Below, piece by piece: positions 43,593 to 52,945 of a DNA stretch of 64,000 nucleotides. A program made the position numbers and the translations under genes. The notes under the pieces were generated by a model. That model searched no databases. It had not been told where the DNA came from and saw only the letters and a program-made list of their open reading frames with translations. Numbering within the stretch: position 1 is the stretch's first letter; the number at the start of each line of letters is the position of its first letter. The stretch is from Negadavirga shengliensis (GTDB lineage: Bacteria; Bacteroidota; Bacteroidia; Cytophagales; Cyclobacteriaceae): assembly GCF_042652345.1 (NCBI RefSeq), contig NZ_JBHSJJ010000003.1, forward strand, positions 434,001 to 498,000, written 5' to 3'.

Positions 43593-44834
43593 ATGAAAAA
43601 TACAGGAAAAAAGGTTTTGCACCGAGGTGCGGTTAAAATAATGGTTTTCAGTTATTTTCTAATGATTGTAGGGATTGCTATGGGCTTTCCGGCTAATGCC
43701 CAAATGTCAGAATCCCCCATCACCAACATAGGCGAGTCTTCCCAATACCTGTTGTTGGACAAAGGGCTGCAGTTTCGGATCACCGAGGCGGTCAACAGCA
43801 TGTACAATTTTGATTTCCAAACCGCAGAGAGGGGATTTGAGGTAATGCGTTATACTTATCCGGACCATCCCCTGCCTTATTTTTTGATGGGACTGAGCCA
43901 GTGGTGGAAAATCGCTGTAGATACCGAAAACAAAAAATATGATGAGGCTTTTCTGAGGTATACGGACATCTCGATAGAAAAAGCGAAAAAAATTATTGAC
44001 AGGGAGGAGGATAATAAAGAAGCGGCTTTCTTTTTGTCGGCTGCTTATGGTTTTCAGGGAAGGCTTTACAGTGAAAGGCAAAATTGGACCAAAGCTGCTT
44101 TTGCCGGTAAAAACGCATTGAAATACCTTGAACTCAGCAAAGGAGAGGAAGAGCTCAACCCTGAGCTGTTGCTGGGGGACGCCTTGTTCAATTATTTTTC
44201 GGTGTGGATTCCAAAGAATTATCCGCTTTTGAAGCCGATCATGATGCTCTTCCCAAAAGGGGACAAAGACCTTGGTTTGAAGCAGCTTGAGGAGGTGGCA
44301 GAAAATGCGTTTTACGCGAGGGTTGAAGCCCAGTATTTCTTATTCAGGCTCTATGCTTCAGAAGAGAAAAACCCCTTTAAGGCCCTCAGCATCACTTCCT
44401 ATCTACATGAAAAATACCCTAACAACCCTTATTTTCACCGGTTTTATGCAAGGCAGCTGTATGCCGTTGGCCGGGGAGTGGATGCCATGCAGGTTTCCTT
44501 GGAGATTTTAAGGAGGATCGATGAAAAATGGTTTGGATACGAGGCCAATAGTGGCCGCTACGCCGCTTTTTTTGTAGGGCAACATTTTGAAAAAATGGGG
44601 CAGTTGGACCAAGCGAAAAAATATTACTTGAGAACGATTGCTTTTGGTGAAGAATCAGAAACCCAGGAAAGCGGGTATTACCTGTATTCACTTATCCAAC
44701 TGGGTAAAATCTCCTTTGAAGAAAAAGACAGGAAAAGCGCCCGGAACTATTTTGACCAGGTGAAAAAATACGCCAAGCGGAAACATCCGGCGCATAAGGA
44801 AGCCAGGGACTTTGTCAAAAAGAATAAACTTTAG
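43593..44834 (+). CDS. Secreted tetratricopeptide-like protein
   Basis: 413 residues from ATG 43593 (TTG codons at 43584 and 43587 are less likely). A signal peptide ends near PANAQ. The rest is helical repeat: FDFQTAERGFEVMRYTYPDHPLPYFLMGL, EEDNKEAAFFLSAAYGFQGRLY, EKMGQLDQAKKYYLRTI and KDRKSARNYFDQVKKYAKRK are TPR-like units. Such periplasmic repeat proteins usually mediate protein contacts. No catalytic motif is seen. It is a stand-alone gene preceded by the terminator of its neighbour. Confidence 0.82.
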   Translation: MKNTGKKVLHRGAVKIMVFSYFLMIVGIAMGFPANAQMSESPITNIGESSQYLLLDKGLQFRITEAVNSMYNFDFQTAERGFEVMRYTYPDHPLPYFLMGLSQWWKIAVDTENKKYDEAFLRYTDISIEKAKKIIDREEDNKEAAFFLSAAYGFQGRLYSERQNWTKAAFAGKNALKYLELSKGEEELNPELLLGDALFNYFSVWIPKNYPLLKPIMMLFPKGDKDLGLKQLEEVAENAFYARVEAQYFLFRLYASEEKNPFKALSITSYLHEKYPNNPYFHRFYARQLYAVGRGVDAMQVSLEILRRIDEKWFGYEANSGRYAAFFVGQHFEKMGQLDQAKKYYLRTIAFGEESETQESGYYLYSLIQLGKISFEEKDRKSARNYFDQVKKYAKRKHPAHKEARDFVKKNKL

Positions 44835-44981
44835 AATAGATTAAGCGTTTAAGTGATTGTAAAATCAGCAGGAAATTTGAATTTTTCTAAGATATATACA
44901 ACGGTTGACGTAATTATTTTAATTATTTAGACAATTTTGTAACAATATTTTGTCCACTGCAACGTTTTTTTCGTAAATATC

Positions 44982-45012
44982 TTTAAAATAAATTTAAATT
45001 GGATTAACTTTG
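44982..45012 (+). promoter_or_regulatory. Promoter of the Lrp/AsnC gene
   Basis: TAACTTTG at 45005-45012 matches TAnnTTTG, and TTTA at 44982-44985 lies 19 bp upstream, the usual spacing of the Bacteroidota -33 box (consensus TTTG). The start of transcription would be near 45019, about 26 nt before ATG 45045. Confidence 0.65.
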
Positions 45013-45044
45013 CACAACATATAATTCGGTAAATTCTTTATAAT

Positions 45045-45527
45045 ATGGATAATAACATAAAAGTAAAATTTGACAAAATAGACCGTAAAATTTTAGAAAT
45101 TCTTCAGGCCAATGCAAAAATCACCAATGCTCAGCTATCTAAAGACATAGGTCTATCCCCCGCGCCAACCCTAGAAAGAGTAAAAAAGCTGGAACAGTCC
45201 GGTATCATCAAAAGTTACCATGCTAAATTGGACCCGGAAAAAATCGGTCTTGGGGTAAGTACTTTCGTGTTGGTAGGCCTTATTGGGCATAACAAATCTA
45301 ACATTGATGCTTTCATGAAAGAGATAAACCAGATCCCTGAAGTCATAGAATGTCATCATATCACGGGTACCGGAGATTTTATCCTGAAAATTATTTCAAA
45401 AGATATCACTTCCTATCAAAAGCTGATGCTGGAAAAGGTAAGTGAGATCAAGGAAGTGGATTCCATGCAATCCATGGTTATTCTTTCTACTTTCAAAGAC
45501 AGTAAAGTATTGCCAATACCCGCATAA
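45045..45527 (+). CDS. Lrp/AsnC-family transcriptional regulator
   Basis: 160 residues. An AsnC-type helix-turn-helix is at residues 8-60 (DRKILEILQANAKITNAQLSKDIGLSPAPTLERVKKLEQSGIIKSYHA, described in part), and a RAM ligand-binding domain follows, with VIECHHITGTGDFILKIISKD. Such regulators respond to amino acids. The gene has its own promoter and terminator, so it is transcribed alone. The target genes are unknown. Confidence 0.93.
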   Translation: MDNNIKVKFDKIDRKILEILQANAKITNAQLSKDIGLSPAPTLERVKKLEQSGIIKSYHAKLDPEKIGLGVSTFVLVGLIGHNKSNIDAFMKEINQIPEVIECHHITGTGDFILKIISKDITSYQKLMLEKVSEIKEVDSMQSMVILSTFKDSKVLPIPA

Positions 45528-45552
45528 ATAATATTAAAAACCAAATTTTATC

Positions 45553-45582
45553 AAGGGTGGCTCAAAGTCACCTTTTTTTTTT
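45553..45582 (+). terminator. Rho-independent terminator after the Lrp gene
   Basis: GGTGGC (45556-45561) pairs with GTCACC (45567-45572), one pair being a G-U wobble, around a TCAAA loop; T10 follows at 45573-45582. It ends three bases before the start codon of the Nudix gene. Confidence 0.75.
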
Positions 45583-45585
45583 GCA

Positions 45586-46131
45586 ATGGAAAATCCTTGG
45601 AAAAAACTCTCGGAAAAAATCGTATATGATAACCCATGGATCCGGGTGGCAGAACATCAGGTAATCACACCCAACAATACGGAAGGAATCTATGGTGTCG
45701 TCTCCTTCAAAAACAAAGCCATCGGTATCGTACCTTTGGATAAGGCCATGAATACCTGGTTGGTGGGACAGTACCGGTATACTTTGGAGGAATATACCTG
45801 GGAAATCCCCATGGGAGGAGGGCCTATCCTGGAAGACGTGCTTGAAAGTGCAAAAAGAGAATTGAAAGAAGAGACTGGGATGTCTGCGGCACGCTGGACC
45901 AACATCATGAGGATACATACCTCCAACTCAGTGACTGATGAGGAGGGGTTTGTCTTCCTGGCAGAGCAGCTTACGGAAGGGGAACCGCAATTTGATGATA
46001 CTGAAGACCTCAAAATACGTAAGGTTCCATTTCAAAAGGCGATTGAAATGGTCTTATCCGGAGAAATCACAGATGCCATCAGTATTGCAGCATTGTTGAA
46101 AACACAGTTGGTTATACAACAAAGAGGGTGA
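45586..46131 (+). CDS. Nudix hydrolase, ADP-ribose pyrophosphatase type
   Basis: 181 residues. The Nudix box G-x5-E-x7-R-E-x2-E-E-x-G is complete at residues 77-99 (from GGGPILE to ETGM), with Arg91, Glu92, Glu95 and Glu96 as metal-binding residues. The N-terminal part, including IVYDNPWIRVAEHQV, resembles enzymes that cleave ADP-ribose or other nucleoside diphosphate sugars. It follows a terminator by a few bases, so its promoter must overlap the end of the preceding gene or be read through. Confidence 0.9.
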   Translation: MENPWKKLSEKIVYDNPWIRVAEHQVITPNNTEGIYGVVSFKNKAIGIVPLDKAMNTWLVGQYRYTLEEYTWEIPMGGGPILEDVLESAKRELKEETGMSAARWTNIMRIHTSNSVTDEEGFVFLAEQLTEGEPQFDDTEDLKIRKVPFQKAIEMVLSGEITDAISIAALLKTQLVIQQRG

Positions 46132-46194
46132 GCCAACTATCGGGAAACCCCGGGGCATTGAAGGTCAGTTTTCGTAGGGATTATTAGGTCGATA

Positions 46195-47589
46195 ATGAAG
46201 TTTTTAAGCGGATTCAAAAACAATTTTGGGATTACATTCCGGCTGGCGTACCCTGTTATGTTGAGCCAGCTGGGCCAGGTGATGGTAGGTGTGGCGGACA
46301 ACATCATGGTAGGCAGGTTAGGTGCGGAGCCGCTGGCAGCGGCCTCATTGGCCAACAGCATCTTTTTTCTGATTCTGATGTTTGGAATCGGGATATCTAT
46401 GGCCATTACCCCCATGGTAGCCGCGGCAGACGGGGAAGGGAAGAAGAACAGAATAGGCAGATTGCTAAGCCACGGTTTTGTGATCAACGCCGTCGCTTCA
46501 GTCCTTCTTTTTTTGGTCATTGTCCTGCTCTCTCCGGGCTTGGCTTTTCTTGACCAGCCGGGAGAGGTGGTGGTGCTGGCGACTCCTTATCTGTTGATCA
46601 TTACCTTTTCCCTGGTTCCTTTTATGTTTTTCCAAACATTCAAGCAATTTACGGAGGGTCTGTCCCAGACGAAACAGGCCATGTACATCACGGTAGTCTG
46701 TAACTTACTGAATATAGGATTGAACTGGCTGCTGATCTACGGGAACTGGGGATTTCCGGAATTGGGCCTTAACGGAGCTGGCTGGGCCACGCTCATCTCC
46801 AGGGTTTTGATGGCGATCGCTATCTACGTGTATGTCAATGGATCAGCCCGTTATCGCAAATATGTCGCGGTCTTTCAGGTTAAAAACCTAAGTTGGCCTC
46901 TGATATCAAAGATGTTGCGGATAGGTATCCCTACCGGAATGCAGTTTGTTTTTGAAGTAGGGGCATTCAGTGCAGCAGCCATTATGATGGGTTGGATAGG
47001 GGTTAATGCACTGGCTTCCCATCAAATAGCCATCAATCTCGCTTCTATCAGTTACATGATGGCATCGGGGCTCTCTGCTGCGGCCATGGTCCGGGTCGGT
47101 AATCAGTTGGGCCGAAGGGATATTGGCATGTTGAGGCAGGTGGGCTTTTCGATTTTCGGCATGGTAGTGGCTTTCATGATGTTCTTTGCCGTTATATTCA
47201 TTGTGTGGAGAAATTACCTCCCCATACTGTACATCAACGATACAGAGGTGGTAGAGATGGCGGCGAGTTTGCTTGTCATAGCGGGATTATTCCAGCTTTC
47301 GGATGGGGTGCAGGTGGTAGGATTGGGTGCATTGCGGGGATTGTCAGATGTCAAAGTGCCCACCTTCGTCACCATGGTGGCTTATTGGGTAGTCGGATTG
47401 CCCTTGGGCTATGTGTTGGCATTCTGGCTGGATCTGGAAGCATTGGGAGTTTGGATCGGACTTTTGATCGGTCTCACCCTGACCGCCGTTATGTTGTTGC
47501 TCCGGTTTCATTCTCTCAGTTTAAAGTTACTGGTAAAATATAAAGATAAGACAGCGGATCAATTGACAAATACCGAACAGTTTTTATAA
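46195..47589 (+). CDS. MATE-family multidrug efflux transporter
   Basis: 464 residues with 12 hydrophobic segments. Typical MATE features are MLSQLGQVMVGVADNIMVGRLG near residue 25, FFQTFKQFTEGLSQTKQAM (described in part), and the repeated half beginning KMLRIGIPTGMQFVFEVGAFSAAAIMMGWIG. Members are sodium- or proton-driven antiporters that expel cationic drugs and dyes. The next gene, an SDR, starts three bases after the stop, so they are probably co-transcribed. Confidence 0.9.
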   Translation: MKFLSGFKNNFGITFRLAYPVMLSQLGQVMVGVADNIMVGRLGAEPLAAASLANSIFFLILMFGIGISMAITPMVAAADGEGKKNRIGRLLSHGFVINAVASVLLFLVIVLLSPGLAFLDQPGEVVVLATPYLLIITFSLVPFMFFQTFKQFTEGLSQTKQAMYITVVCNLLNIGLNWLLIYGNWGFPELGLNGAGWATLISRVLMAIAIYVYVNGSARYRKYVAVFQVKNLSWPLISKMLRIGIPTGMQFVFEVGAFSAAAIMMGWIGVNALASHQIAINLASISYMMASGLSAAAMVRVGNQLGRRDIGMLRQVGFSIFGMVVAFMMFFAVIFIVWRNYLPILYINDTEVVEMAASLLVIAGLFQLSDGVQVVGLGALRGLSDVKVPTFVTMVAYWVVGLPLGYVLAFWLDLEALGVWIGLLIGLTLTAVMLLLRFHSLSLKLLVKYKDKTADQLTNTEQFL

Positions 47590-47592
47590 GTT

Positions 47593-48324
47593 ATGGAGAA
47601 AAAATCTTTATACATCATCACTGGAACAAGCAAGGGATTAGGAAAGGCCTTGCTGAATGTCTTACTGGATACGCCTCATACCTCAATCATCGGAATATCC
47701 AGAACGCAAATGGAATCCCACGCCAATTATACCCATCATTCTATTGATTTGGCCGATACAGCCGCACTTATCCAGGAATTGGATACCGTGTTTCCCAAAG
47801 GGGATTACCGTAAGGTGGTCTTGATCAACAATGCCGGATGGATAGGAGAAATTGCCCACAATGGAAGGCTGGCCCCGGAATCCTTACAAGCAATCTATCA
47901 AATTAATGTGACAGCACCTGCCATTCTTATGAATGCCTTTATGCAGCGGTACGATGGATTGGAAGGAGACAAATTGGTGGTCAACATCAGCTCCGGGGCT
48001 GCGGCCAAAGTGATAGACGGCTGGTCGGGCTATTGTGCTTCTAAGGCTGCCCTGAACCAGATGACACAAGTAGCTCAGCATGAATCCGATATAGCGGATA
48101 GGGGATTCCGCCTCTACGCCCTTTCACCGGGGATCATTGATACCTCTATGCAAGAGGATATCCGGTCATCATCCGAAGAAAATTTTAGCAACTTATCCCG
48201 ATTCAGAGGGTTTAAAGAAAAGAATGAGCTAAGCGCACCCAATGAGATCGCCGAAAAAGTGCTGTATCTGATTGAGCATCACCGGGACTTCCGGGAGGTT
48301 TTGCAGGATGTAAGGAATTTCTAA
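47593..48324 (+). CDS. Short-chain dehydrogenase/reductase, benzil/sepiapterin reductase type
   Basis: 243 residues. TGTSKGLGKALL (11-22) is the cofactor motif, VVLINNAG is the NAG motif, and Ser in VNISSGAAA plus YCASK (Y-x-x-x-K) are the catalytic residues. The short length and the sequence pattern SPGIIDTSMQEDIRS fit the sepiapterin reductase / (S)-benzoin-forming benzil reductase branch. Its stop codon overlaps the convergent sixA gene by four bases. The physiological substrate is unknown. Confidence 0.88.
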   Translation: MEKKSLYIITGTSKGLGKALLNVLLDTPHTSIIGISRTQMESHANYTHHSIDLADTAALIQELDTVFPKGDYRKVVLINNAGWIGEIAHNGRLAPESLQAIYQINVTAPAILMNAFMQRYDGLEGDKLVVNISSGAAAKVIDGWSGYCASKAALNQMTQVAQHESDIADRGFRLYALSPGIIDTSMQEDIRSSSEENFSNLSRFRGFKEKNELSAPNEIAEKVLYLIEHHRDFREVLQDVRNF

Positions 48325-48815
48325 TCCTCTTTATTTTTGGGATAATCAAAAAACCATTCTTCAGCATTCTCCCGACCGATTGATGCCCAGGAATTTACGG
48401 CAAACCGGAATCCAAATTGGCCGCTTGTAGGTAGATTGAAAATATCACCCCCCAGTGTTTCTATCAAATCATTAAACCCCGGATTATGGCCAAATATAAA
48501 AAGCGTATTGATATGGTCCGGCATGACCCGTATTTGTTTTAAAATGGCATTGGCTGAGGCAAGGTATAGTTCTCTGCTGGTTTCGATTCGGGAGGTTTCA
48601 TAACCGATCTCTTTTGCCATGATTTTGGCAGTTTCAAAAGCCCTCACAGCGTTTGAACTCAGAATATGGTCCGGGAAAATTCCTTTTTTCTTTAACCTCT
48701 TCGCCATTTTGGGGGCATCTCTGAGCCCTCGGGCTGCTAAAGGCCTACGCTGGTCACTCAGTAGCGGATTGTCCCACGCTGATTTGGCATGTCTGCATAT
48801 CAATAATCTTTTCAT
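48321..48815 (-). CDS. sixA: SixA-like phosphohistidine phosphatase (histidine phosphatase superfamily)
   Basis: 164 residues from ATG 48815; an upstream ATG at 48851 would add 12 residues. The catalytic motif is RLLICRHAKSAW (His after Arg), and the second histidine is in LFIFGHNPGFNDLI. The protein is short, as in SixA, which removes phosphate from HPr or phosphotransfer domains. It is convergent with the SDR gene and stands alone on its strand. Confidence 0.87.
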   Translation of the reverse strand: MKRLLICRHAKSAWDNPLLSDQRRPLAARGLRDAPKMAKRLKKKGIFPDHILSSNAVRAFETAKIMAKEIGYETSRIETSRELYLASANAILKQIRVMPDHINTLFIFGHNPGFNDLIETLGGDIFNLPTSGQFGFRFAVNSWASIGRENAEEWFFDYPKNKED

Positions 48816-48993
48816 CTCCTTGGGCCTATAAAACCTCAACATCGGAGGCATGTCCGGCGGTTAACTTATAAACACAATATAAAAAAAATCTGCATATATG
48901 AGAAGCATATAAACTCCCTTTATTATTTTGATATGAAAACCATGGAGACAGATCAAATTCCATATATTTGCCAAGATACCATACAACTAAAAT

Positions 48994-51129
48994 ATGATTC
49001 GGACGATTGTTTTCTCTCTACTTTTTGGGATGATCCTATTGAGTTCCTGTAAAAATGAGGAACCATTTGTTTACAAAACCGGCGATGATTGGCCCGTATA
49101 TTTAGGCGCTAAAAGCAGCGCTCAATATTCCTCTTTATCCCAAATCAATACAGAAAATGTCAGCAACCTGGAGGTGGCCTGGATATTCCGGTCTGGAGAC
49201 CTTACCGGAAAGAAAGGAACCCAGATACAATGTAACCCGCTTGTAGTCAATGGTGTATTGTACGGTTCCACACCTACTTTGAAGACATTTGCTTTGAATG
49301 CGGCCACAGGCAAAAAAATATGGGAGTTTGATCCACACGCGTTCTTTGAAATCGGAGTGAGTGTGAACCGTGGGGTCACTTTCTGGGAGGAGAATGGCGA
49401 TAAGCGGATATTGTATTCAGCGGGTCCTTACCTTTTTGCCCTTGATGCCGAAACCGGTGAGTTGGTGGATACATTTGGCCAAAACGGGTCAGTTTCCTTA
49501 AAGGAAGGGCTAGGGGACTGGGCACAGGACCTGCATGTGATATCCTCAACACCCGGGATCATTTATAAAGACAAGATCATTATAGGGACGAGGGTTTCCG
49601 AAAACAATGATGCCGCTCCGGGCTACATTAGAGCGTTTAACGTAAGATCCGGGAAGGTGGATTGGATATTTCATACCATTCCAAAACCGGGGGAATATGG
49701 CCATGAGACCTGGCCGGAGGATGCTTATCTCCGTTCGGGAGGAGCCAACAGCTGGGCGGGCATGAGCCTGGATGAGGGGCGGGGTATGGTTTTTGTTCCC
49801 ACGGGATCGGCTTCATTTGACTTTTGGGGAGGAAACCGGCTGGGAGAGAACCTTTTTGCCAATTCGGTGATTGCTTTGAATGCGGAAACAGGTGAGCGGA
49901 TATGGCACTATCAAACCGTAAGGCATGATCTGTGGGACAGGGACTTGCCTGCACCGCCCAACCTGGTGACTGTTCAAAGAAACGGTAAAACCATTGATGC
50001 GGTGGCCCAGATAACAAAAACCGGGAGGGTTTTTTTGTTTGACCGGGATACAGGGGACCCCTTGTTCCCCATTGAAGAACTGGAAATCCCCGAGTCCGAC
50101 CTGTATGGTGAGCGGACATGGCCCACGCAGCCTTTGCCCACCAGTCCTCCTCCTTTTTCCAGGCAGGTTTTTACCGAGGAGGTGATTACCGACATTTCCC
50201 CGGAGGCCCATGCCTATGTAAAGGAAAAAATCCAGGGCCTGAAATACGGGCATATGTTTATGCCGCCCAGTACAGAAGGCACGGTGATTTACCCCGGATT
50301 TGATGGCGGGGGCGAATGGGGAGGTGCGGCGTTTGATGCCACCAGTGGTTACCTGTATGTGAATGCCAATGAGATGGCTTGGATACTCACCATGGTGCCG
50401 ATTATGGAGGAGATGGGCAAAGACGCTGCACCCGGAAAGTCAGCCTATATCACCCATTGTGCGATGTGCCACGGCCCGGATTTAAAAGGAGATCCTTCCG
50501 GGGCCTATCCCCCACTTGTCGGCGTATTGGACAGATTTTCAGAAAAAGAGGTCATGGAAACCATCCAAAAAGGAAAAGGGAGAATGCCTGGTTTTCAGCA
50601 TTTGAATGAGCAAACCCGCCATGCCATAGTCGGTTATATCAGGAACAGCGATGAACCGGCAGATGCCCATGAAATGGGGCTGGAATCCAACAGGGGTGCG
50701 GTGCCCTACACCATCACCGGTTATAACCGGTTTTTTGATCAAGAAGGCTATCCGGCAGTCAAACCTCCCTGGGGGACCTTAAATGCCATTGACCTGAGCA
50801 AGGGGAAAATCGTGTGGTCTGTGCCTTTGGGGGAATTTGAGGAATTGACGAAGAGAGGGATTCCGCAGACCGGCACGGAAAATTATGGGGGGCCGGTGGT
50901 GACAGACGGCGGATTGGTTTTTATAGGCGCATCCCAGGATGAATACTTCAGGGCATTTGATAAAAAAACAGGGAAAGAACTATGGAAGCATAAACTGCCC
51001 GCGGGAGGTTATGCTACACCATCAGTCTATGCCGTCAATGGCAAACAATACGTGGTAATAGCGGCAGGAGGAGGTAAAATGGGCACTCCTTCGGGAGATT
51101 ATTATGTGGCATTTACCTTGAAGGAATAA
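48994..51129 (+). CDS. PQQ-dependent quinoprotein dehydrogenase with c-type heme domain
   Basis: 711 residues. A lipoprotein signal peptide with lipobox LSSC places it in the periplasm. An eight-bladed PQQ propeller is shown by repeated ALNAATGKKIWEFD, ALDAETGELV, ALNAETGERIWHYQ and AFDKKTGKELWKHKL tryptophan-docking motifs. A cytochrome c segment with CAMCH (Cys489) and a following RMPG Met ligand is inserted around residues 475-555 between blades. Such enzymes oxidise sugars or alcohols (glucose, gluconate) and pass electrons to the heme. The promoter region is 140 bp after sixA and is divergent from it. Confidence 0.9.
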   Translation: MIRTIVFSLLFGMILLSSCKNEEPFVYKTGDDWPVYLGAKSSAQYSSLSQINTENVSNLEVAWIFRSGDLTGKKGTQIQCNPLVVNGVLYGSTPTLKTFALNAATGKKIWEFDPHAFFEIGVSVNRGVTFWEENGDKRILYSAGPYLFALDAETGELVDTFGQNGSVSLKEGLGDWAQDLHVISSTPGIIYKDKIIIGTRVSENNDAAPGYIRAFNVRSGKVDWIFHTIPKPGEYGHETWPEDAYLRSGGANSWAGMSLDEGRGMVFVPTGSASFDFWGGNRLGENLFANSVIALNAETGERIWHYQTVRHDLWDRDLPAPPNLVTVQRNGKTIDAVAQITKTGRVFLFDRDTGDPLFPIEELEIPESDLYGERTWPTQPLPTSPPPFSRQVFTEEVITDISPEAHAYVKEKIQGLKYGHMFMPPSTEGTVIYPGFDGGGEWGGAAFDATSGYLYVNANEMAWILTMVPIMEEMGKDAAPGKSAYITHCAMCHGPDLKGDPSGAYPPLVGVLDRFSEKEVMETIQKGKGRMPGFQHLNEQTRHAIVGYIRNSDEPADAHEMGLESNRGAVPYTITGYNRFFDQEGYPAVKPPWGTLNAIDLSKGKIVWSVPLGEFEELTKRGIPQTGTENYGGPVVTDGGLVFIGASQDEYFRAFDKKTGKELWKHKLPAGGYATPSVYAVNGKQYVVIAAGGGKMGTPSGDYYVAFTLKE

Positions 51130-51345
51130 TAGAGGGAGAGCTTTTGCCAAGATTTCCTACCAATCAGTTAAGACAGGTTGCTGTCAAGATTGAGATAAAT
51201 AAAACCAACTCCGGCACAATGGTTTTCCCATCAGCATGCAGCGATTGATCCGTTTTCTGAGAACATTGCATAGTCAACTTGTCGTTGATGCGGTTACCAT
51301 GTCGTCTACAAGGATGACCATTATGATCTACTCCTTTTGATGGAT

Positions 51346-52806
51346 CTATTTCTCCAGTAATGTTCCTTTAGGTGATTTGGGCTGGAAAGGCTCATAATCG
51401 TAAGTTTCCGGCAATACCTTTATGCCCGTAGTCACCTTCATCGGCGAACCTCCGCCGTAGGTAAGTTCTACAAAATGCCCTTTCCATCCTGTCTCCGGCG
51501 TGGTGATAGGAATGGAGTAGCTATTACCGTTGGCCGAGATGGGAATGTCCACGGATGTCCAGCCTGGCCCTAAAACATCGATTCTAAAATCCCTCGCTGA
51601 TTCATTGTGGGCCTCCCAGAGTTTTATGCCGACGGGAGGGTTTTCGGGATCGACCTTTATTTCGATACGGTTTTCCTTTATTTCCCAACTGTATTCAGGT
51701 CTTTTTTCATTATTCAAAATCCTATTGTAGAAACCCAATAAAACCTGCATGGCATCAGAGCCGTCCAGCGAATGGCCTGTATTGGGAATATAAGCGAGAT
51801 GCTTTTCTCCCTTGAGGTCATCCCAGTAAAACTTCCAGCTATCGGGCAGGAAAAACTGATCCCCCGAAGCATTGATAAGCAACTTGGGCATATCGGTATA
51901 GTGATCCAGATAACTGTAGGGCTCAACGATTTCGAGCAGACGTTGGTATTCCTGAGTATCCATCCAGTCAAATATGCCTTCGTGTTCGTAATCCTTCACC
52001 GCGGGAGCCCAAAACCCATACGCCTGCCAATGGTGTTTGAAGGAAGGAACAATATTGAGCAGATCTATAACAATAGGCGCCATGCCCACCACACGGGGGT
52101 CCATGGCGGCGGTGGTCCATGTGGTCCAGCCCCTCTTTGAGCCACCCGCCACCACATAGGCTTCAAGGTTCAGCCCCAATTCCTCTTTCGTGTAATCCGT
52201 TACGGCATCCATGGCAGACATCACGGCCTTGGTCATGGGAAGACGTGCCAGCCAGACGGCATCCTCGTCTCTGGCCCCATTTTCCATGAATTTACGCCAG
52301 CCGTAGGCGATCAACCCATCCTCCGTTCTTCCGGATACTGTATCCCCTTTGAAAGTAAGGGGTTGAAAGGGTATGTTGTGGACTTTTATGGCCGGCGACC
52401 GGGTTTTCAATGCAGCTTCCACGAGCATTTTATCCGGGGATTCGGGGAGACCGGAATTCCTGCTTCCTCCCGAGATCATCATCAATGAAGTGGTGTGGGA
52501 AAGTTTGTCAGGGAGGACAAAGGATACCCAATGCCACCAAGTGGTCTCATCTACCTCATTTTCAGTTAACCAATTTTGGGAGGTAACCCTGAGAACAAAA
52601 TATCGATAACCTTTTCCGTCGTGTTGGTGAACCAATTGGTAATCAAAAACCGGATCTCTCGTAGAGACGTAGGTTTCAAGCGGATTGTCGCTTGCCAAAG
52701 ATCCGGCTTTTCCCCCAGAAGTTTCCTGCTGGCAATGGGGGAAAATAGTCAGGGAAAGGACAGCCCATAAAGACAGTTTCAGGCAACGCAAAAATATCAT
52801 TCTCAT
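51346..52806 (-). CDS. PhoPQ-activated pathogenicity-related (PqaA) family protein
   Basis: 486 residues with a lipoprotein signal peptide (lipobox IFPHC). An alpha/beta-hydrolase-like core carries VVAGGSKRGWTTW, where the GxSxxG elbow supplies a probable Ser nucleophile, plus DQFFLPDSW and PNTGHSLDG, which would carry the Asp and His of the triad. PqaA-family proteins are exported and their substrates are not well known; several are linked to polymyxin response and to dehydrogenases acting on sugars. The last ~110 residues form a beta-sandwich. It is convergent with the quinoprotein gene. Confidence 0.83.
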   Translation of the reverse strand: MRMIFLRCLKLSLWAVLSLTIFPHCQQETSGGKAGSLASDNPLETYVSTRDPVFDYQLVHQHDGKGYRYFVLRVTSQNWLTENEVDETTWWHWVSFVLPDKLSHTTSLMMISGGSRNSGLPESPDKMLVEAALKTRSPAIKVHNIPFQPLTFKGDTVSGRTEDGLIAYGWRKFMENGARDEDAVWLARLPMTKAVMSAMDAVTDYTKEELGLNLEAYVVAGGSKRGWTTWTTAAMDPRVVGMAPIVIDLLNIVPSFKHHWQAYGFWAPAVKDYEHEGIFDWMDTQEYQRLLEIVEPYSYLDHYTDMPKLLINASGDQFFLPDSWKFYWDDLKGEKHLAYIPNTGHSLDGSDAMQVLLGFYNRILNNEKRPEYSWEIKENRIEIKVDPENPPVGIKLWEAHNESARDFRIDVLGPGWTSVDIPISANGNSYSIPITTPETGWKGHFVELTYGGGSPMKVTTGIKVLPETYDYEPFQPKSPKGTLLEK

Positions 52807-52945
52807 AGATGGATCGGTTTAACCATTCATATTTTTTCAATAAAAGCGTATGGCGCGCAGGAAAATATCCCTGTCCTCGGTGATGCGGTCATTTTGTAGA
52901 CAAACTCTATTAACTACTGAAAACTTCCTGTATGGACTATTTAAT

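Noticed and set aside
51201..51226. AAAACCA/TGGTTTT inverted repeat between the quinoprotein and PqaA-like genes as a terminator.
   Set aside because: AT-rich 7-bp stem with a 12-nt loop and no adjoining T run on the relevant strands.
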